Origin: DYRB01 sp041307765
GTDB taxonomy: Bacteria; Pseudomonadota; Gammaproteobacteria; Chromatiales; Chromatiaceae
NCBI GenBank assembly: GCA_041307765.1
Contig: JBFZCW010000189.1
Span: 1 to 12,716, forward strand
Length of the DNA: 12,716 bases
Reading direction: 5' to 3'
Positions 1 through 7,007 of the stretch are shown one piece after another. The notes beneath the pieces are model-generated. The model worked only from the letters and a program-made list of their open reading frames with translations. It had not been told where the DNA came from and did not search any database. The position numbers and the translations under genes are program-made. Every line of letters begins with the position of its first letter. The first letter of the stretch is position 1.

Positions 1-367
1 AGTGGCTGACCGCAAGATGCTCGAGATCGACGTCGACAACTTCGACGACCGCCTCAAGTCCATGAAGCCGCGAGTCGCCTTCCAGGTGCCGAACACCCTG
101 ACCGGCGAGGGCAACCTCAACGTCGAGCTGACCTTCGAGAGCATGGACGACTTCTCCCCTGCCGCCGTGGCGCGCAAGGTGGACTCCCTGAACAAGCTGC
201 TGCAGGCACGCTCCCAACTCTCCAATCTGCTCACCTACATGGACGGCAAGAGCGGGGCGGAGGAATTGATCGCCAACGCGCTGAAGGACCCGACGCTCCT
301 GCAGGCCCTGGCGGCCGCACCCAAGCCCGCAGACCAGTCCGGTGGAACTCAGGGGGAGGATAAGTAA
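1..367 (+). CDS. tssB: TssB/VipA sheath small subunit, 3' part (5' end outside window)
   Basis: This is the C-terminal part of TssB (VipA/HsiB), which pairs with TssC to build the contractile cytoplasmic sheath of the T6SS. The reading frame is open from base 2 to the TAA at 365-367, giving about 121 residues. TssB is usually about 165-175 residues, so some 45-50 N-terminal residues lie upstream of the window. The GTG at 2-4 is therefore an internal valine, not a start. Visible family hallmarks are the segment ADRKMLEIDVDNFDDRLK, then VPNTLTGEG, and the helix with RSQLSNLLTYMDGKSGAEEL. The missing N-terminal helix is the part reported to contact TagJ in TagJ-containing systems. The stop lies 1 bp before the tssC ATG, so the two genes are surely co-transcribed and translationally coupled, as expected for subunits needed in equal amounts. 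Confidence 0.96.
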   Translation, partial: VADRKMLEIDVDNFDDRLKSMKPRVAFQVPNTLTGEGNLNVELTFESMDDFSPAAVARKVDSLNKLLQARSQLSNLLTYMDGKSGAEELIANALKDPTLLQALAAAPKPADQSGGTQGEDK

Positions 368-368
368 C

Positions 369-1868
369 ATGGCCGAGACCGAAACCCAGAAGGCCGCAGA
401 GGCCCAAGTCCAGACCTTCGAGCCCGGCGGCTTCGCCGCCCTGCTGCAGCAGGAGTTCAAGCCGCGGACCGATCGCGCCCGTGAGGCCGTGGAGTCGGCC
501 GTCGCCACCCTGGCGTCCCAAGCCCTGCAGCAAACCGCCCTGATCTCCGATGATGCGGTCCGCACCATCGAGTCCATGATCGCCGAGATCGACCGCAAAC
601 TCACCGAGCAGGTCAACCAGATTCTGCACCACGCGGACTTCCAGAAGCTCGAAGGGGCCTGGCGCGGCCTGCATCACCTGGTCAACAACACCGAAACCGA
701 CGAGATGCTCAAGATCCGGGTTATGAACATCTCCAAACAGGAGCTGCACAAGACCCTGAAGAAGTTCAAGGGCACCGCTTGGGACCAGAGCCCCGTTTTC
801 AAGAAGCTCTACGAGGAAGAGTACGGTCAGTTCGGCGGCGAGCCCTTCGGCTGCCTGGTGGGCGATTACTACTTCGACCACAGTCCGCAGGACGTGGAGC
901 TGCTCGGGGAAGTCGCCAAGATCTCCGCATCCATCCATGCACCCTTCATCTCTGCCGTTGCGCCCACCGTCATGCAGATGGAAAGCTGGCAGGAGCTGGC
1001 CAACCCGCGCGACCTGACCAAGATCTTCCAGACCCCGGAACACGCTGCGTGGAAGTCCCTGCGCGAGTCGGAAGATTCCCGCTACCTCGGCCTGACCATG
1101 CCGCGCTTCCTCGCCCGGCTGCCTTACGGCGCTAAGACCGACCCGGTCGAGGCGTTCGATTTCGAGGAAGACACCGCGGGAGCCAGGCACGACAAATACA
1201 CCTGGGCCAACTCGGCCTATGCCATGGCGGCCAACATCAACCGGTCCTTCAAGCTGTACGGCTGGTGCTCGCGCATCCGCGGCGTGGAGTCCGGCGGCTC
1301 TGTGGAGGGGCTGCCTACCCACACCTTCCCCACGGACGACGGCGGTGTCGACATGAAATGCCCGACCGAGATCGCCATCAGCGACCGGCGCGAGGCGGAG
1401 CTAGCGAAGAACGGCTTCATGCCGCTGATTCACAAGAAGAACACCGACTTCGCCGCCTTCATCGGCGCCCAATCCCTGCAGAAGCCGTTCGAGTACGACG
1501 ATCCGGACGCCACCGCCAACGCCAATCTCGCGGCCCGCCTTCCCTATCTGTTCGCGACCTGCCGCTTCGCGCACTATCTGAAATGCATCGTGCGCGACAA
1601 GATCGGCTCCTTCAAGGAACGCGCGGATATGGAGCGCTGGCTCAATAAATGGATCCTCAAGTATGTCGACGGGGACCCGGCCCATTCGAGCGAAATCACC
1701 AAGGCCAAGCTGCCTCTGGCCGCGGCGGAGGTCGTGGTCGAGGAGGTGGAGGGCAACCCGGGCTACTACACATCCAGGTTCTACCTACGCCCGCACTATC
1801 AGCTCGAAGGCCTCACCGTGTCGTTGCGTCTGGTCTCCAAGCTGCCGTCGGCGAAGGGCGGGGGTTAG
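369..1868 (+). CDS. tssC: TssC/VipB sheath large subunit
   Basis: TssC (VipB/HsiC) is the large subunit of the T6SS contractile sheath; TssB-TssC heterodimers polymerise around the Hcp tube in the cytoplasm. The product is 499 residues, the normal length for the TssC1 family. Recognisable parts are the N-terminal segment with FEPGGFAALLQQEF, the conserved LEGAWRGL (residues 94-101) followed by IRVMNISKQEL, and the C-terminal FYLRPHYQLEGL that contributes to the sheath core. I chose the ATG at 369 because GGAGGA (355-360) lies 8 bases upstream and the protein then begins MAETETQKAAEAQ as in relatives; an in-frame extension to 342 would run into tssB. A gap of 117 bp follows before hcp. Nothing looks damaged. 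The TssC N-terminal helix is the known ClpV recognition element in other systems, so this gene and the clpV at 7008 are expected partners. Confidence 0.97.
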   Translation: MAETETQKAAEAQVQTFEPGGFAALLQQEFKPRTDRAREAVESAVATLASQALQQTALISDDAVRTIESMIAEIDRKLTEQVNQILHHADFQKLEGAWRGLHHLVNNTETDEMLKIRVMNISKQELHKTLKKFKGTAWDQSPVFKKLYEEEYGQFGGEPFGCLVGDYYFDHSPQDVELLGEVAKISASIHAPFISAVAPTVMQMESWQELANPRDLTKIFQTPEHAAWKSLRESEDSRYLGLTMPRFLARLPYGAKTDPVEAFDFEEDTAGARHDKYTWANSAYAMAANINRSFKLYGWCSRIRGVESGGSVEGLPTHTFPTDDGGVDMKCPTEIAISDRREAELAKNGFMPLIHKKNTDFAAFIGAQSLQKPFEYDDPDATANANLAARLPYLFATCRFAHYLKCIVRDKIGSFKERADMERWLNKWILKYVDGDPAHSSEITKAKLPLAAAEVVVEEVEGNPGYYTSRFYLRPHYQLEGLTVSLRLVSKLPSAKGGG

Positions 1869-1985
1869 GCGTCCCCGGCCATCGGTGTGCTCGGTGCGAT
1901 GGCGCACAGCACTTGTCAGCGTACTCGCCGCCAGCGAGTGAGCGTTTCCCTTAAGCAACCGCACAATGGTGCGAGGAGTTGAAGA
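1869..1985 (+). promoter_or_regulatory. tssC-hcp gap with two small hairpins (possible hcp leader)
   Basis: This non-coding gap holds two short inverted repeats. The first is GTGCG (1894-1898) with CGCAC (1903-1907), loop ATGG; TGTGC (1886-1890) could compete for part of the same right arm. The second is ACTCGC (1923-1928) with GCGAGT (1934-1939), loop CGCCA. Neither is followed by a T-tract, so they are not classical terminators. Just before hcp there is a clear Shine-Dalgarno, AGGAG (1974-1978), 7 bases from the ATG. TTGTCA at 1913-1918 resembles a -35 box but no matching -10 box is seen at proper spacing. A role in separate control or stability of hcp mRNA is plausible inference only. Confidence 0.3.
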
Positions 1986-2477
1986 ATGGCTGTCGACATG
2001 TTTATCAAAATCGACGACGTCAAAGGCGAGTCCCAAGACAAGACCCACGGGGGCGAGATCGACGTCCTCGCCTGGTCCTGGGGTGTGAGCCAGTCAGGCA
2101 CCTTCCATGCCGGCGGTGGGGGCGGTGCCGGCAAGGTCAACGTGCAGGACCTGTCCGTCACCAAGTGGATCGACAAATCCTCCCCAGTCCTGATGCTGTA
2201 CTGCTCCAACGGCGACCAGTACAAAGAGGCCAAGCTGACCATCCGCAAGGCCGGCGGCAAGGAGCCCCTGGAATACCTCATTATCACCATGAAGGACGTG
2301 ATCGTGTCGTCCGTAAGCACCGGCGGCTCGGGGGGCGAGGACCGGCTGACCGAGAACGTCTCGCTCAACTTCCGCGAGGTCCACGTGGACTACCAGCCGC
2401 AGAAACCCGATGGCACCGCCGACGGTGGCCTGATCAAGTACGGCTGGAACGTCGCGGAAAACGCAGAGGCTAAATAG
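1986..2477 (+). CDS. hcp: Hcp tube protein (Hcp1 family)
   Basis: Hcp (TssD) forms hexameric rings that stack into the inner tube of the T6SS; it is both a structural part and a secreted product, and can chaperone small effectors in its lumen. The protein is 163 residues, close to the 162-residue Hcp1 of P. aeruginosa. Diagnostic stretches are MFIKIDDVKGES near the start, VSQSGTFHAGGGGGAGKVNV (about residues 34-53), then DLSVTKWIDKSSP, and the C-terminal VHVDYQPQKPDG. The ATG at 1986 has a strong AGGAG (1974-1978) at 7-base spacing. The gene is isolated on both sides by gaps of about 100 bp carrying hairpins, unlike the tightly packed genes further on. This fits a need for far more Hcp than other components. 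No C-terminal effector extension is present: the chain ends normally at AENAEAK. Confidence 0.98.
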   Translation: MAVDMFIKIDDVKGESQDKTHGGEIDVLAWSWGVSQSGTFHAGGGGGAGKVNVQDLSVTKWIDKSSPVLMLYCSNGDQYKEAKLTIRKAGGKEPLEYLIITMKDVIVSSVSTGGSGGEDRLTENVSLNFREVHVDYQPQKPDGTADGGLIKYGWNVAENAEAK

Positions 2478-2510
2478 CGGGGCGCCGCATGCTCCACAAC
2501 GCGGTCCAGT

Positions 2511-2538
2511 CCGCGTCCGCGGGGTTCCGCGGATGCGG
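2511..2538 (+). promoter_or_regulatory. strong GC-rich hairpin between hcp and tagJ
   Basis: CCGCGTCCGCGG (2511-2522) pairs with CCGCGGATGCGG (2527-2538) across a 4-base loop GGTT, giving a 12-bp stem with a single G-T wobble. It lies 33 bp after the hcp stop and 39 bp before the chosen tagJ start. No T-tract follows, so a standard intrinsic terminator is unlikely. A hairpin here could stabilise the 3' end of an hcp-rich processed transcript or act as a partial terminator that lowers downstream expression. Its existence is seen directly; its function is inference. It also argues against starting tagJ at the ATG at 2533, which falls inside the right arm. Confidence 0.55.
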
Positions 2539-2577
2539 TTGGGCGGGTCGCGGACACACGCTCCGGGAGAATGGCCC

Positions 2578-3426
2578 ATGCTAGCCGAAGACAGATTGCG
2601 TGAGGGCGACCTGGAAGAATCCTTGCGCCAGCTCCAGGAGCAGGTGCGACGGGACCCCTCCAACGCGAAGTACCGCGTCTTCCTCTTTCAGCTCCTGGCC
2701 CTCATGGGGCAGTGGGGGCGCGCGATGAACCAACTCAATGTGGCCGGGGAACTCGACGCCGGAACCCTGGCCATGGTGCAGACCTACCGCGAGGCGCTGC
2801 GCTGCGAGGTGCTGCGTGGCGAGATCTTCGCCGGGAGGCGCTCGCCGTTGGTTTTCGGCACGCCCGACGAATGGCTCGCCCTCTTGATGGAAGCCCAAAG
2901 TCTGCTAGCAAAGGGAGCCAGCGACCAGGCAAGGGCGATGCGCGAGCGCGCCCTCGATGCGGCTCCGCCCACCCCCGGAACCATCGACGGGACCCCATTC
3001 GCTTGGATCATGGACGGCGACAACCGCCTGGGTCCGGTCCTGGAGGCCATCGTCAACGGACGTTATTACTGGATCCCGTTCCAACGCATCCGGTCCATTC
3101 AGATCGAAGAACCCGCGGACCTGCGCGACCTGGTCTGGATGCCGGCGTTCTTCACCTGGGGCAACGGCGGCGAGTCGGCTGGCCTGATCCCAACCCGCTA
3201 CCCAAGCTCGGAGGCCTCCCCAGACCCAGAGGTTCGACGCGGCCGCAGAACCGAGTGGCTGGAGCAGCCGGGCGGGGCCTATGTGGGCCAAGGGCAACGC
3301 ATGTTCTTCACCGATAGCGGAGAGTATCCGCTGATGGAGGTACGCCGCATCGCATTGGCAACGGACGCGGACGAGGCTGGCGCCGCGTCTGCAGCCGGAG
3401 CCGAGTCAGGCGAAGCCCTTGGCTGA
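2578..3426 (+). CDS. tagJ: TagJ/ImpE-family T6SS accessory protein
   Basis: TagJ (ImpE, SciE, HsiE) is an accessory protein found only in some T6SS classes. In P. aeruginosa HSI-I it binds the N-terminal helix of TssB and links to ClpV function; it is not strictly required for secretion there. The product is 282 residues from the ATG at 2578, supported by GGGAGA (2565-2570) at 7-base spacing and by the family-like opening MLAEDRLREGDLEESL. The N-terminal half is helical and repeat-like (QLQEQVRRDPSN, FLFQLLALMGQWGRAMNQL). The C-terminal half carries the ImpE signature AWIMDGDNRLGP from residue 142 and WIPFQRIRSIQIEEPADLRD, followed by DLVWMPAFFTWGNGG. An upstream in-frame ATG at 2533 would add 15 residues but sits within a hairpin and lacks a ribosome site. 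The last 8 bases overlap the tssE start. Its presence marks this locus as the TagJ-containing (HSI-I-like) T6SS clade. Confidence 0.93.
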   Translation: MLAEDRLREGDLEESLRQLQEQVRRDPSNAKYRVFLFQLLALMGQWGRAMNQLNVAGELDAGTLAMVQTYREALRCEVLRGEIFAGRRSPLVFGTPDEWLALLMEAQSLLAKGASDQARAMRERALDAAPPTPGTIDGTPFAWIMDGDNRLGPVLEAIVNGRYYWIPFQRIRSIQIEEPADLRDLVWMPAFFTWGNGGESAGLIPTRYPSSEASPDPEVRRGRRTEWLEQPGGAYVGQGQRMFFTDSGEYPLMEVRRIALATDADEAGAASAAGAESGEALG

Positions 3427-3922
3427 GCTGACGACCAAGGAGCGACTGCAACCCTCGCTTCTTGACCGGCTCATGGACAACGAGCCCGAGAAGACTCAGG
3501 AGTCGCGGGAACAGCGTGTTTTCTCCCTGACCCGCCTGCGTGACGCCGCCTTGCGCGACTTGGCCTGGCTGCTCAATACCACCAATCTGGCGGCGGGACA
3601 GGATCTCGGTGCGTACCCCCAGGTCGCCACCTCCGTGGTGAACTACGGGATTCCGGACCTGTCCGGCATGACGGTCTCCGGAACCGACGTGGCGGTGCTC
3701 GAGCGCGCGCTGCGTCAGGCGATCATGGACTTCGAGCCGCGTATCCTGCGCCAGACGCTCGCCGTGCGGCTGGAGATCAATGACAGCCAGATGAGCCACA
3801 ACGCCATGACCTTCCTGATCGAGGGCGAGCTGTGGGCCCAGCCGGTGCCCCTGCGTCTCTACCTCAAGACCGAGATCGACCTCGACATCGGCGACGTCAG
3901 GGTCACCGGACAGACGGGCTAG
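3419..3922 (+). CDS. tssE: TssE, gp25-like baseplate wedge protein
   Basis: TssE is the T6SS homologue of phage T4 gp25, a small baseplate wedge subunit that helps start sheath polymerisation. The product is 167 residues, in the usual range. The start is TTG at 3419, overlapping the tagJ stop by 8 bases. It is chosen because the resulting N-terminus, MAELTTKERLQPSLLDRL, is what TssE proteins look like and no ATG fits; translation probably depends on coupling to tagJ, since the upstream Shine-Dalgarno is weak. The gp25 signature is seen as DFEPRIL around residues 104-110, the conserved E-P-R-I core, followed by a beta-rich C-terminus (FLIEGELWAQPVPLRLYLKT). The TAG stop is 11 bp before the tssF ATG. 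Confidence 0.95.
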   Translation: MAELTTKERLQPSLLDRLMDNEPEKTQESREQRVFSLTRLRDAALRDLAWLLNTTNLAAGQDLGAYPQVATSVVNYGIPDLSGMTVSGTDVAVLERALRQAIMDFEPRILRQTLAVRLEINDSQMSHNAMTFLIEGELWAQPVPLRLYLKTEIDLDIGDVRVTGQTG

Positions 3923-3933
3923 GGACGGGGGCG

Positions 3934-5823
3934 ATGGATCCACGTCTGCTCGAGTACTACAACCGCGAGCTTCGCTTCGTGCGCGAGATGGGCGGGGAGT
4001 TTGCCCGCGAGTTCCCCAAGATCGCCGGACGCCTCGGGCTGGAGAGCTTCGAGTGCGCCGACCCTTACGTCGAGCGGCTCCTGGAGGGCTTCGCCTTCCT
4101 CGCCGCCCGGGTCCAGCTCAAGATCGACGCCGAGTTTCCCACCTTCACCCAGCACATGCTGGAGATGGTCTATCCGCACTACCTGGCGCCGACCCCATCG
4201 ATGGCGGTGGTCGAGCTGCATCCTGTCCTGGACGAGGGGGCCCTCGCCGAGGGCTTCGACATCCCCCGGGACACGGTGCTGCGCGGCACCCTCGGCAAGG
4301 GCGAGCAAACCCCCTGCGAGTACCGCACGGGGCACGCGGTCCGGCTCTGGCCCCTGAAGCTGACTGCGGCCGAGTATTTCAGGCACACAGGGCCCGTCGC
4401 CAAGGCGGACCTCGCGATCCTCAAGCGCAGCAAGGCGGGTATCCGGCTGCGGCTGAACACCACGGCAAATCTGACCTTCGCCCAGCTCGCCCCCGGCCGA
4501 CCGGAACGGTTCCAGCCAGTGCTGTTCCTCCAGGGGGCGGATCAACTGCCCTTCGAGCTCTACGCCCAGCTCCTGGGTAACACGGTCGGTGTACTGGTTC
4601 AGCCCGTCGCAAGGCCCGTGCCCTGGATCGAGGTCCTCCCGGCATCCGTGATCAGCCCGTTGGGCTTCGCGGCAGAAGAGGCCCTGCTGCCCTACGCCCA
4701 GGCATCCTTTCAGGGCTACCGGAACCTGCACGAGTACTTCGCCTTTCCTCAGCGGCTCCTGTTCGTCGCCGTCGGCGGGCTGGGACCGGCCCTGCAGCGT
4801 CTCGCCGCCCCCGAGGTGGATCTGATCCTGCTCCTGGGTCAGCCGGCACCCGCGCTTGAGGGGGTTTTGGATGCAGGCAACTTCACGCTCCACTGCACGC
4901 CGGCCATCAACCTCTTCCCCAAACGCTTCGACCGCATCCATCTAAACGATGTCGGCCCCGATTATCACGTCGTCCCGGACCGCACCCGACCCATGGACTT
5001 CGAGGTCTACCAGGTAGACAGCGTCACGGGCTATGGAACAGGCGCGACCGAGGCGCGGGAATTTCGGCCCTTTTACGCCCCCGCCCGCCTTGGCCTGGGG
5101 GACCAGTCACCCGCCTGCTACAGCATCCACCGAGTCCCGCGGCGCCAGTCGTCCCGACAGCAGCGCCAGGGGTACCGGTCGAGCTATGTGGGCAGTGAGG
5201 TTTTCGTGAACCTCGTGGATACGGCCGACGCCCCCTGGTCCGGCCACTTGCGCCAGCTCGCCGTGACCGGACTCTGCACCAATCGGGACCTGCCGCTGCA
5301 GATGCCGGTGGGTACAGGCAAGACCGATTTCACCCTGGAGTCCGGGGCGCCGGTCCAGGCAGTGCGGGTTCGCGCCGGACCGACCCCGCCGAGGCCATCC
5401 TCCGCTCACGGAGACACCGCCTGGCGGCTGATCGATCACCTCTCGCTGAACTATCTGTCCATTGCCGACACGGACGGCGGCAAGGGCGCTGCGGCCCTGC
5501 GGGAGCTTCTGACCCTATACGGCGACCTCGCCAGTGCCAATGTGCGCAAACAGGTGGAGGGCATCCGCCAGGTGTCGTCCCGGCCCATCGTCCGCCGGCT
5601 GCCAGGGGTGCGTCCCGTGACCTATGCTCGGGGCTTGGAGATCACGGTCGACTGCGACGAGACTGCCTTCGAAGGCACCGGCGCCTTCGTGCTGGGCGCC
5701 GTACTGGAGCGCTTCTTTGCGCGCTACTGCACGGTCAATGGATTCACAGAAACGGTGCTCAAGTCCGACCGCGGGGAGCTCATGCGATGGCCAGCGACCA
5801 TCGGCCGCCGTCCGACCCTGTGA
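3934..5823 (+). CDS. tssF: TssF baseplate protein
   Basis: TssF (ImpG/VasA family) forms, with TssG and TssE, the wedge of the T6SS baseplate on which TssK docks. The product is 629 residues, slightly longer than the common 580-620. The N-terminus is typical: MDPRLLEYYNRELRFVREMG, then EFAREFPKIAGRLGL and DPYVERLLEGFAFLAARVQLK, and PTFTQHMLEMVYPHYLAPTPSM by residue 90. The middle has the conserved INLFPKRFDRIHL (near residue 330) and DYHVVPDRTRP (343-353). The C-terminus, LEITVDCDETAFEGTGAF followed by LGAVLERFFARYCTVNGFTE, is also family-like. The ATG at 3934 is chosen because AGGGA (3921-3925) lies 8 bases upstream; the open frame continues upstream to 3832 but that part overlaps tssE in another frame. 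The 3' end overlaps tssG by 37 bases. Confidence 0.96.
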   Translation: MDPRLLEYYNRELRFVREMGGEFAREFPKIAGRLGLESFECADPYVERLLEGFAFLAARVQLKIDAEFPTFTQHMLEMVYPHYLAPTPSMAVVELHPVLDEGALAEGFDIPRDTVLRGTLGKGEQTPCEYRTGHAVRLWPLKLTAAEYFRHTGPVAKADLAILKRSKAGIRLRLNTTANLTFAQLAPGRPERFQPVLFLQGADQLPFELYAQLLGNTVGVLVQPVARPVPWIEVLPASVISPLGFAAEEALLPYAQASFQGYRNLHEYFAFPQRLLFVAVGGLGPALQRLAAPEVDLILLLGQPAPALEGVLDAGNFTLHCTPAINLFPKRFDRIHLNDVGPDYHVVPDRTRPMDFEVYQVDSVTGYGTGATEAREFRPFYAPARLGLGDQSPACYSIHRVPRRQSSRQQRQGYRSSYVGSEVFVNLVDTADAPWSGHLRQLAVTGLCTNRDLPLQMPVGTGKTDFTLESGAPVQAVRVRAGPTPPRPSSAHGDTAWRLIDHLSLNYLSIADTDGGKGAAALRELLTLYGDLASANVRKQVEGIRQVSSRPIVRRLPGVRPVTYARGLEITVDCDETAFEGTGAFVLGAVLERFFARYCTVNGFTETVLKSDRGELMRWPATIGRRPTL

Positions 5824-6512
5824 CGGCACCGGCGATCATGCCGGCCGATCAGGCGACCGAGCCCCTGACCGCAGCAGGCGAGGCACCCTGGCGCGCGCGG
5901 CAGCGGGCGGAACTGCTTGAGGACCTCAGACGCGCGCCCTGGCGCTTCGGGTTCTGTCACACCCTGCGCCGGCTCGATTGCCTACAGCCGGAGCGGCCTC
6001 GGATCGGCGCCTCGCCTCGCCCCGCCGACGATCCGGTGCGCCTGGGCCAGCAGCCGTCCATGCGTTTCGCGCCTGCGGAGCTCGCCGCCCTGGAGCAGTC
6101 AGCCGGCGGCCGGCCCGCCCGTCTTCTGGTCTATTTCCTGGGTCTGCTGGGGCCCAACGGGCCCCTGCCCCTGCACCTGACGGAATTCGCGCGGGACAGA
6201 CTGCGGCATGCCTCGGACCCCACCTTCGCCCGCTTTCTGGACCTCTTCAATCACCGGATGCTCTCCCTGCTCTTTCGGGGCTGGGCCCAGGCCCAGCCGG
6301 CGGTCAGCTTCGACCGGCCGGCGCAGGACCGCTTCGGCATCTACCTCGCAAGCCTGAGCGGCACCGGCATGCCCGCCTTCCAGCAGCGCGACGCCATGCC
6401 GGATCTGGCCAAGCGCCATTACGCGGGCCACCTGTCCTGCCAGACCCGCCATGCGGAGGGTCTCAAGTCGATCCTCGGCGGCCTACTGGGTCTGCCGGTG
6501 CGCATCGAATAA
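5787..6512 (+). CDS. tssG: TssG baseplate protein, N-terminal 241 residues; interrupted by an in-frame TAA
   Basis: TssG (ImpH/VasB family) is an essential T6SS baseplate wedge protein that binds TssF. Family members are generally 330-370 residues; this frame stops after 241. Hallmarks present are FGFCHTLRRLDCL, VRLGQQPSMRFAPAEL, the signature GLLGPNGPLPLHLTE (residues 119-133), FLDLFNHRMLSLLFRGW and a conserved HYAGHL. The frame ends LLGLPVRIE followed by TAA at 6510-6512. TssG proteins normally read VRIEQF-like at this point, so the stop replaces a glutamine (CAA to TAA, one base). The same frame then continues to 6896 with the missing C-terminal domain. The ATG at 5787 overlaps the end of tssF by 37 bases and has GGGGAG (5773-5778) 8 bases upstream; an ATG at 5838 is an alternative. 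As written, the protein lacks its last third and is probably non-functional unless the stop is read through. Confidence 0.9.
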   Translation: MASDHRPPSDPVTAPAIMPADQATEPLTAAGEAPWRARQRAELLEDLRRAPWRFGFCHTLRRLDCLQPERPRIGASPRPADDPVRLGQQPSMRFAPAELAALEQSAGGRPARLLVYFLGLLGPNGPLPLHLTEFARDRLRHASDPTFARFLDLFNHRMLSLLFRGWAQAQPAVSFDRPAQDRFGIYLASLSGTGMPAFQQRDAMPDLAKRHYAGHLSCQTRHAEGLKSILGGLLGLPVRIE

Positions 6513-6896
6513 TTCGTCGGGCACTGGCTGGTGCTGCCGCCCGATTGCCGGCTGCGGCTGGGGGAGACGCCGGAAAGCGGGGCACTGGGACAGACCACGA
6601 CCCTCGGGGGGCGCATCTGGGACCATCAGTCCAAGTTCCGCGTCCGCATCGGCCCGCTTCGCCTCGCCGATTACCTGCCACTGCTGCCCGGCGGCGAGGC
6701 CCTGGCGCGGGTCAAGGCGGTGGTCCGCAACTATGTGGGCGACCAGCTCGACTGGGACCTGCGTCCGATCCTCGCGCAGACCGAAGTGCCGGGCCTTCGC
6801 CTCGGCGGGGGCGGCAGGCTGGGCTGGACGACCTGGCTCGCGAGCGGGCCCCTGGGGCGCGACGGCGACGACCTCAAGCTCGACCCGGGCCGCTAA
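6513..6896 (+). pseudogene. tssG: C-terminal third of TssG, cut off by the TAA at 6510-6512
   Basis: This stretch continues the tssG frame directly after the TAA and encodes 127 codons to the TAA at 6894-6896. It reads FVGHWLVLPPDCRLRLGE, then GQTTTLGGRIWDHQSKFRVR, IGPLRLADYLPLLPGG and DWDLRPILAQTEVPGLRLG. All are typical of the TssG C-terminal domain. No second stop or frameshift is present, so the lesion looks recent or is tolerated. A GTG at 6531 could in principle restart translation but only a weak GGG precedes it. With the stop ignored, the whole gene would be 369 codons (5787-6896), a normal TssG length. Alternatives are a base-call error or programmed readthrough. TAA is plainly used as a real terminator elsewhere (tssB at 365-367 and here at 6894-6896), so a reassigned genetic code is not supported. 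Confidence 0.85.
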
Positions 6897-7007
6897 GCCC
6901 GCAGACTGTGCGAACTGTGAGATAAGGATCCGAAGGAGAACGGTCCGCGCTGCGGACCCAATGTTGACTGGAACTGCTCGTTCGACAAGCATCACTGGGA
7001 GCCATTC
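6897..7007 (+). promoter_or_regulatory. tssG-clpV gap: hairpin, stray Shine-Dalgarno and 16-codon mini-ORF
   Basis: The gap contains a direct repeat ACTGTG (6905-6910 and 6914-6919), a good Shine-Dalgarno AGGAG (6934-6938) too far from clpV to serve it, and a perfect hairpin GGTCCGC (6942-6948) with GCGGACC (6952-6958), loop GCT. An ATG at 6961 opens a 16-codon frame ending TGA at 7009-7011, overlapping the clpV ATG as ATGA. If the hairpin folds, AGGAG would be brought to about 5-6 bases from that ATG. clpV has its own GGGAG (6997-7001). A translational control leader is possible, but the mini-ORF may equally be chance. Confidence 0.3.

Noticed and set aside
231..1322. 363-codon open frame on the - strand opposite tssB/tssC
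   Set aside because: It lies antisense to well-identified genes, its composition has no family resemblance, and long antisense frames are expected from GC-rich third codon positions.
1913..1941. Sigma-70 promoter before hcp (TTGTCA as -35)
   Set aside because: No acceptable -10 box occurs 16-18 bases downstream, and the -35 likeness alone is not enough.
2533..2577. Upstream start for tagJ at ATG 2533
   Set aside because: The added 15 residues come from the right arm of a strong hairpin, there is no Shine-Dalgarno, and ATG 2578 has one and gives the family N-terminus.
2478..2577. Intrinsic terminator after hcp
   Set aside because: The stem is strong but no run of T follows, and the downstream genes appear to depend on the same transcript.
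3832..3933. Upstream start for tssF
   Set aside because: This extension overlaps tssE in another frame and would add residues not found in TssF; ATG 3934 gives the expected N-terminus.
3919..4941. 340-codon - strand frame opposite tssF, and the similar 343-codon frame at 6483-7514 opposite tssG/clpV
   Set aside because: Both are shadows of the + strand genes, with low-information composition and no family features.
6510..6512. Recoding of TAA as glutamine in this organism
   Set aside because: TAA ends tssB at 365-367 one base before tssC and also ends the tssG remainder at 6894-6896, so it is used as a normal stop.
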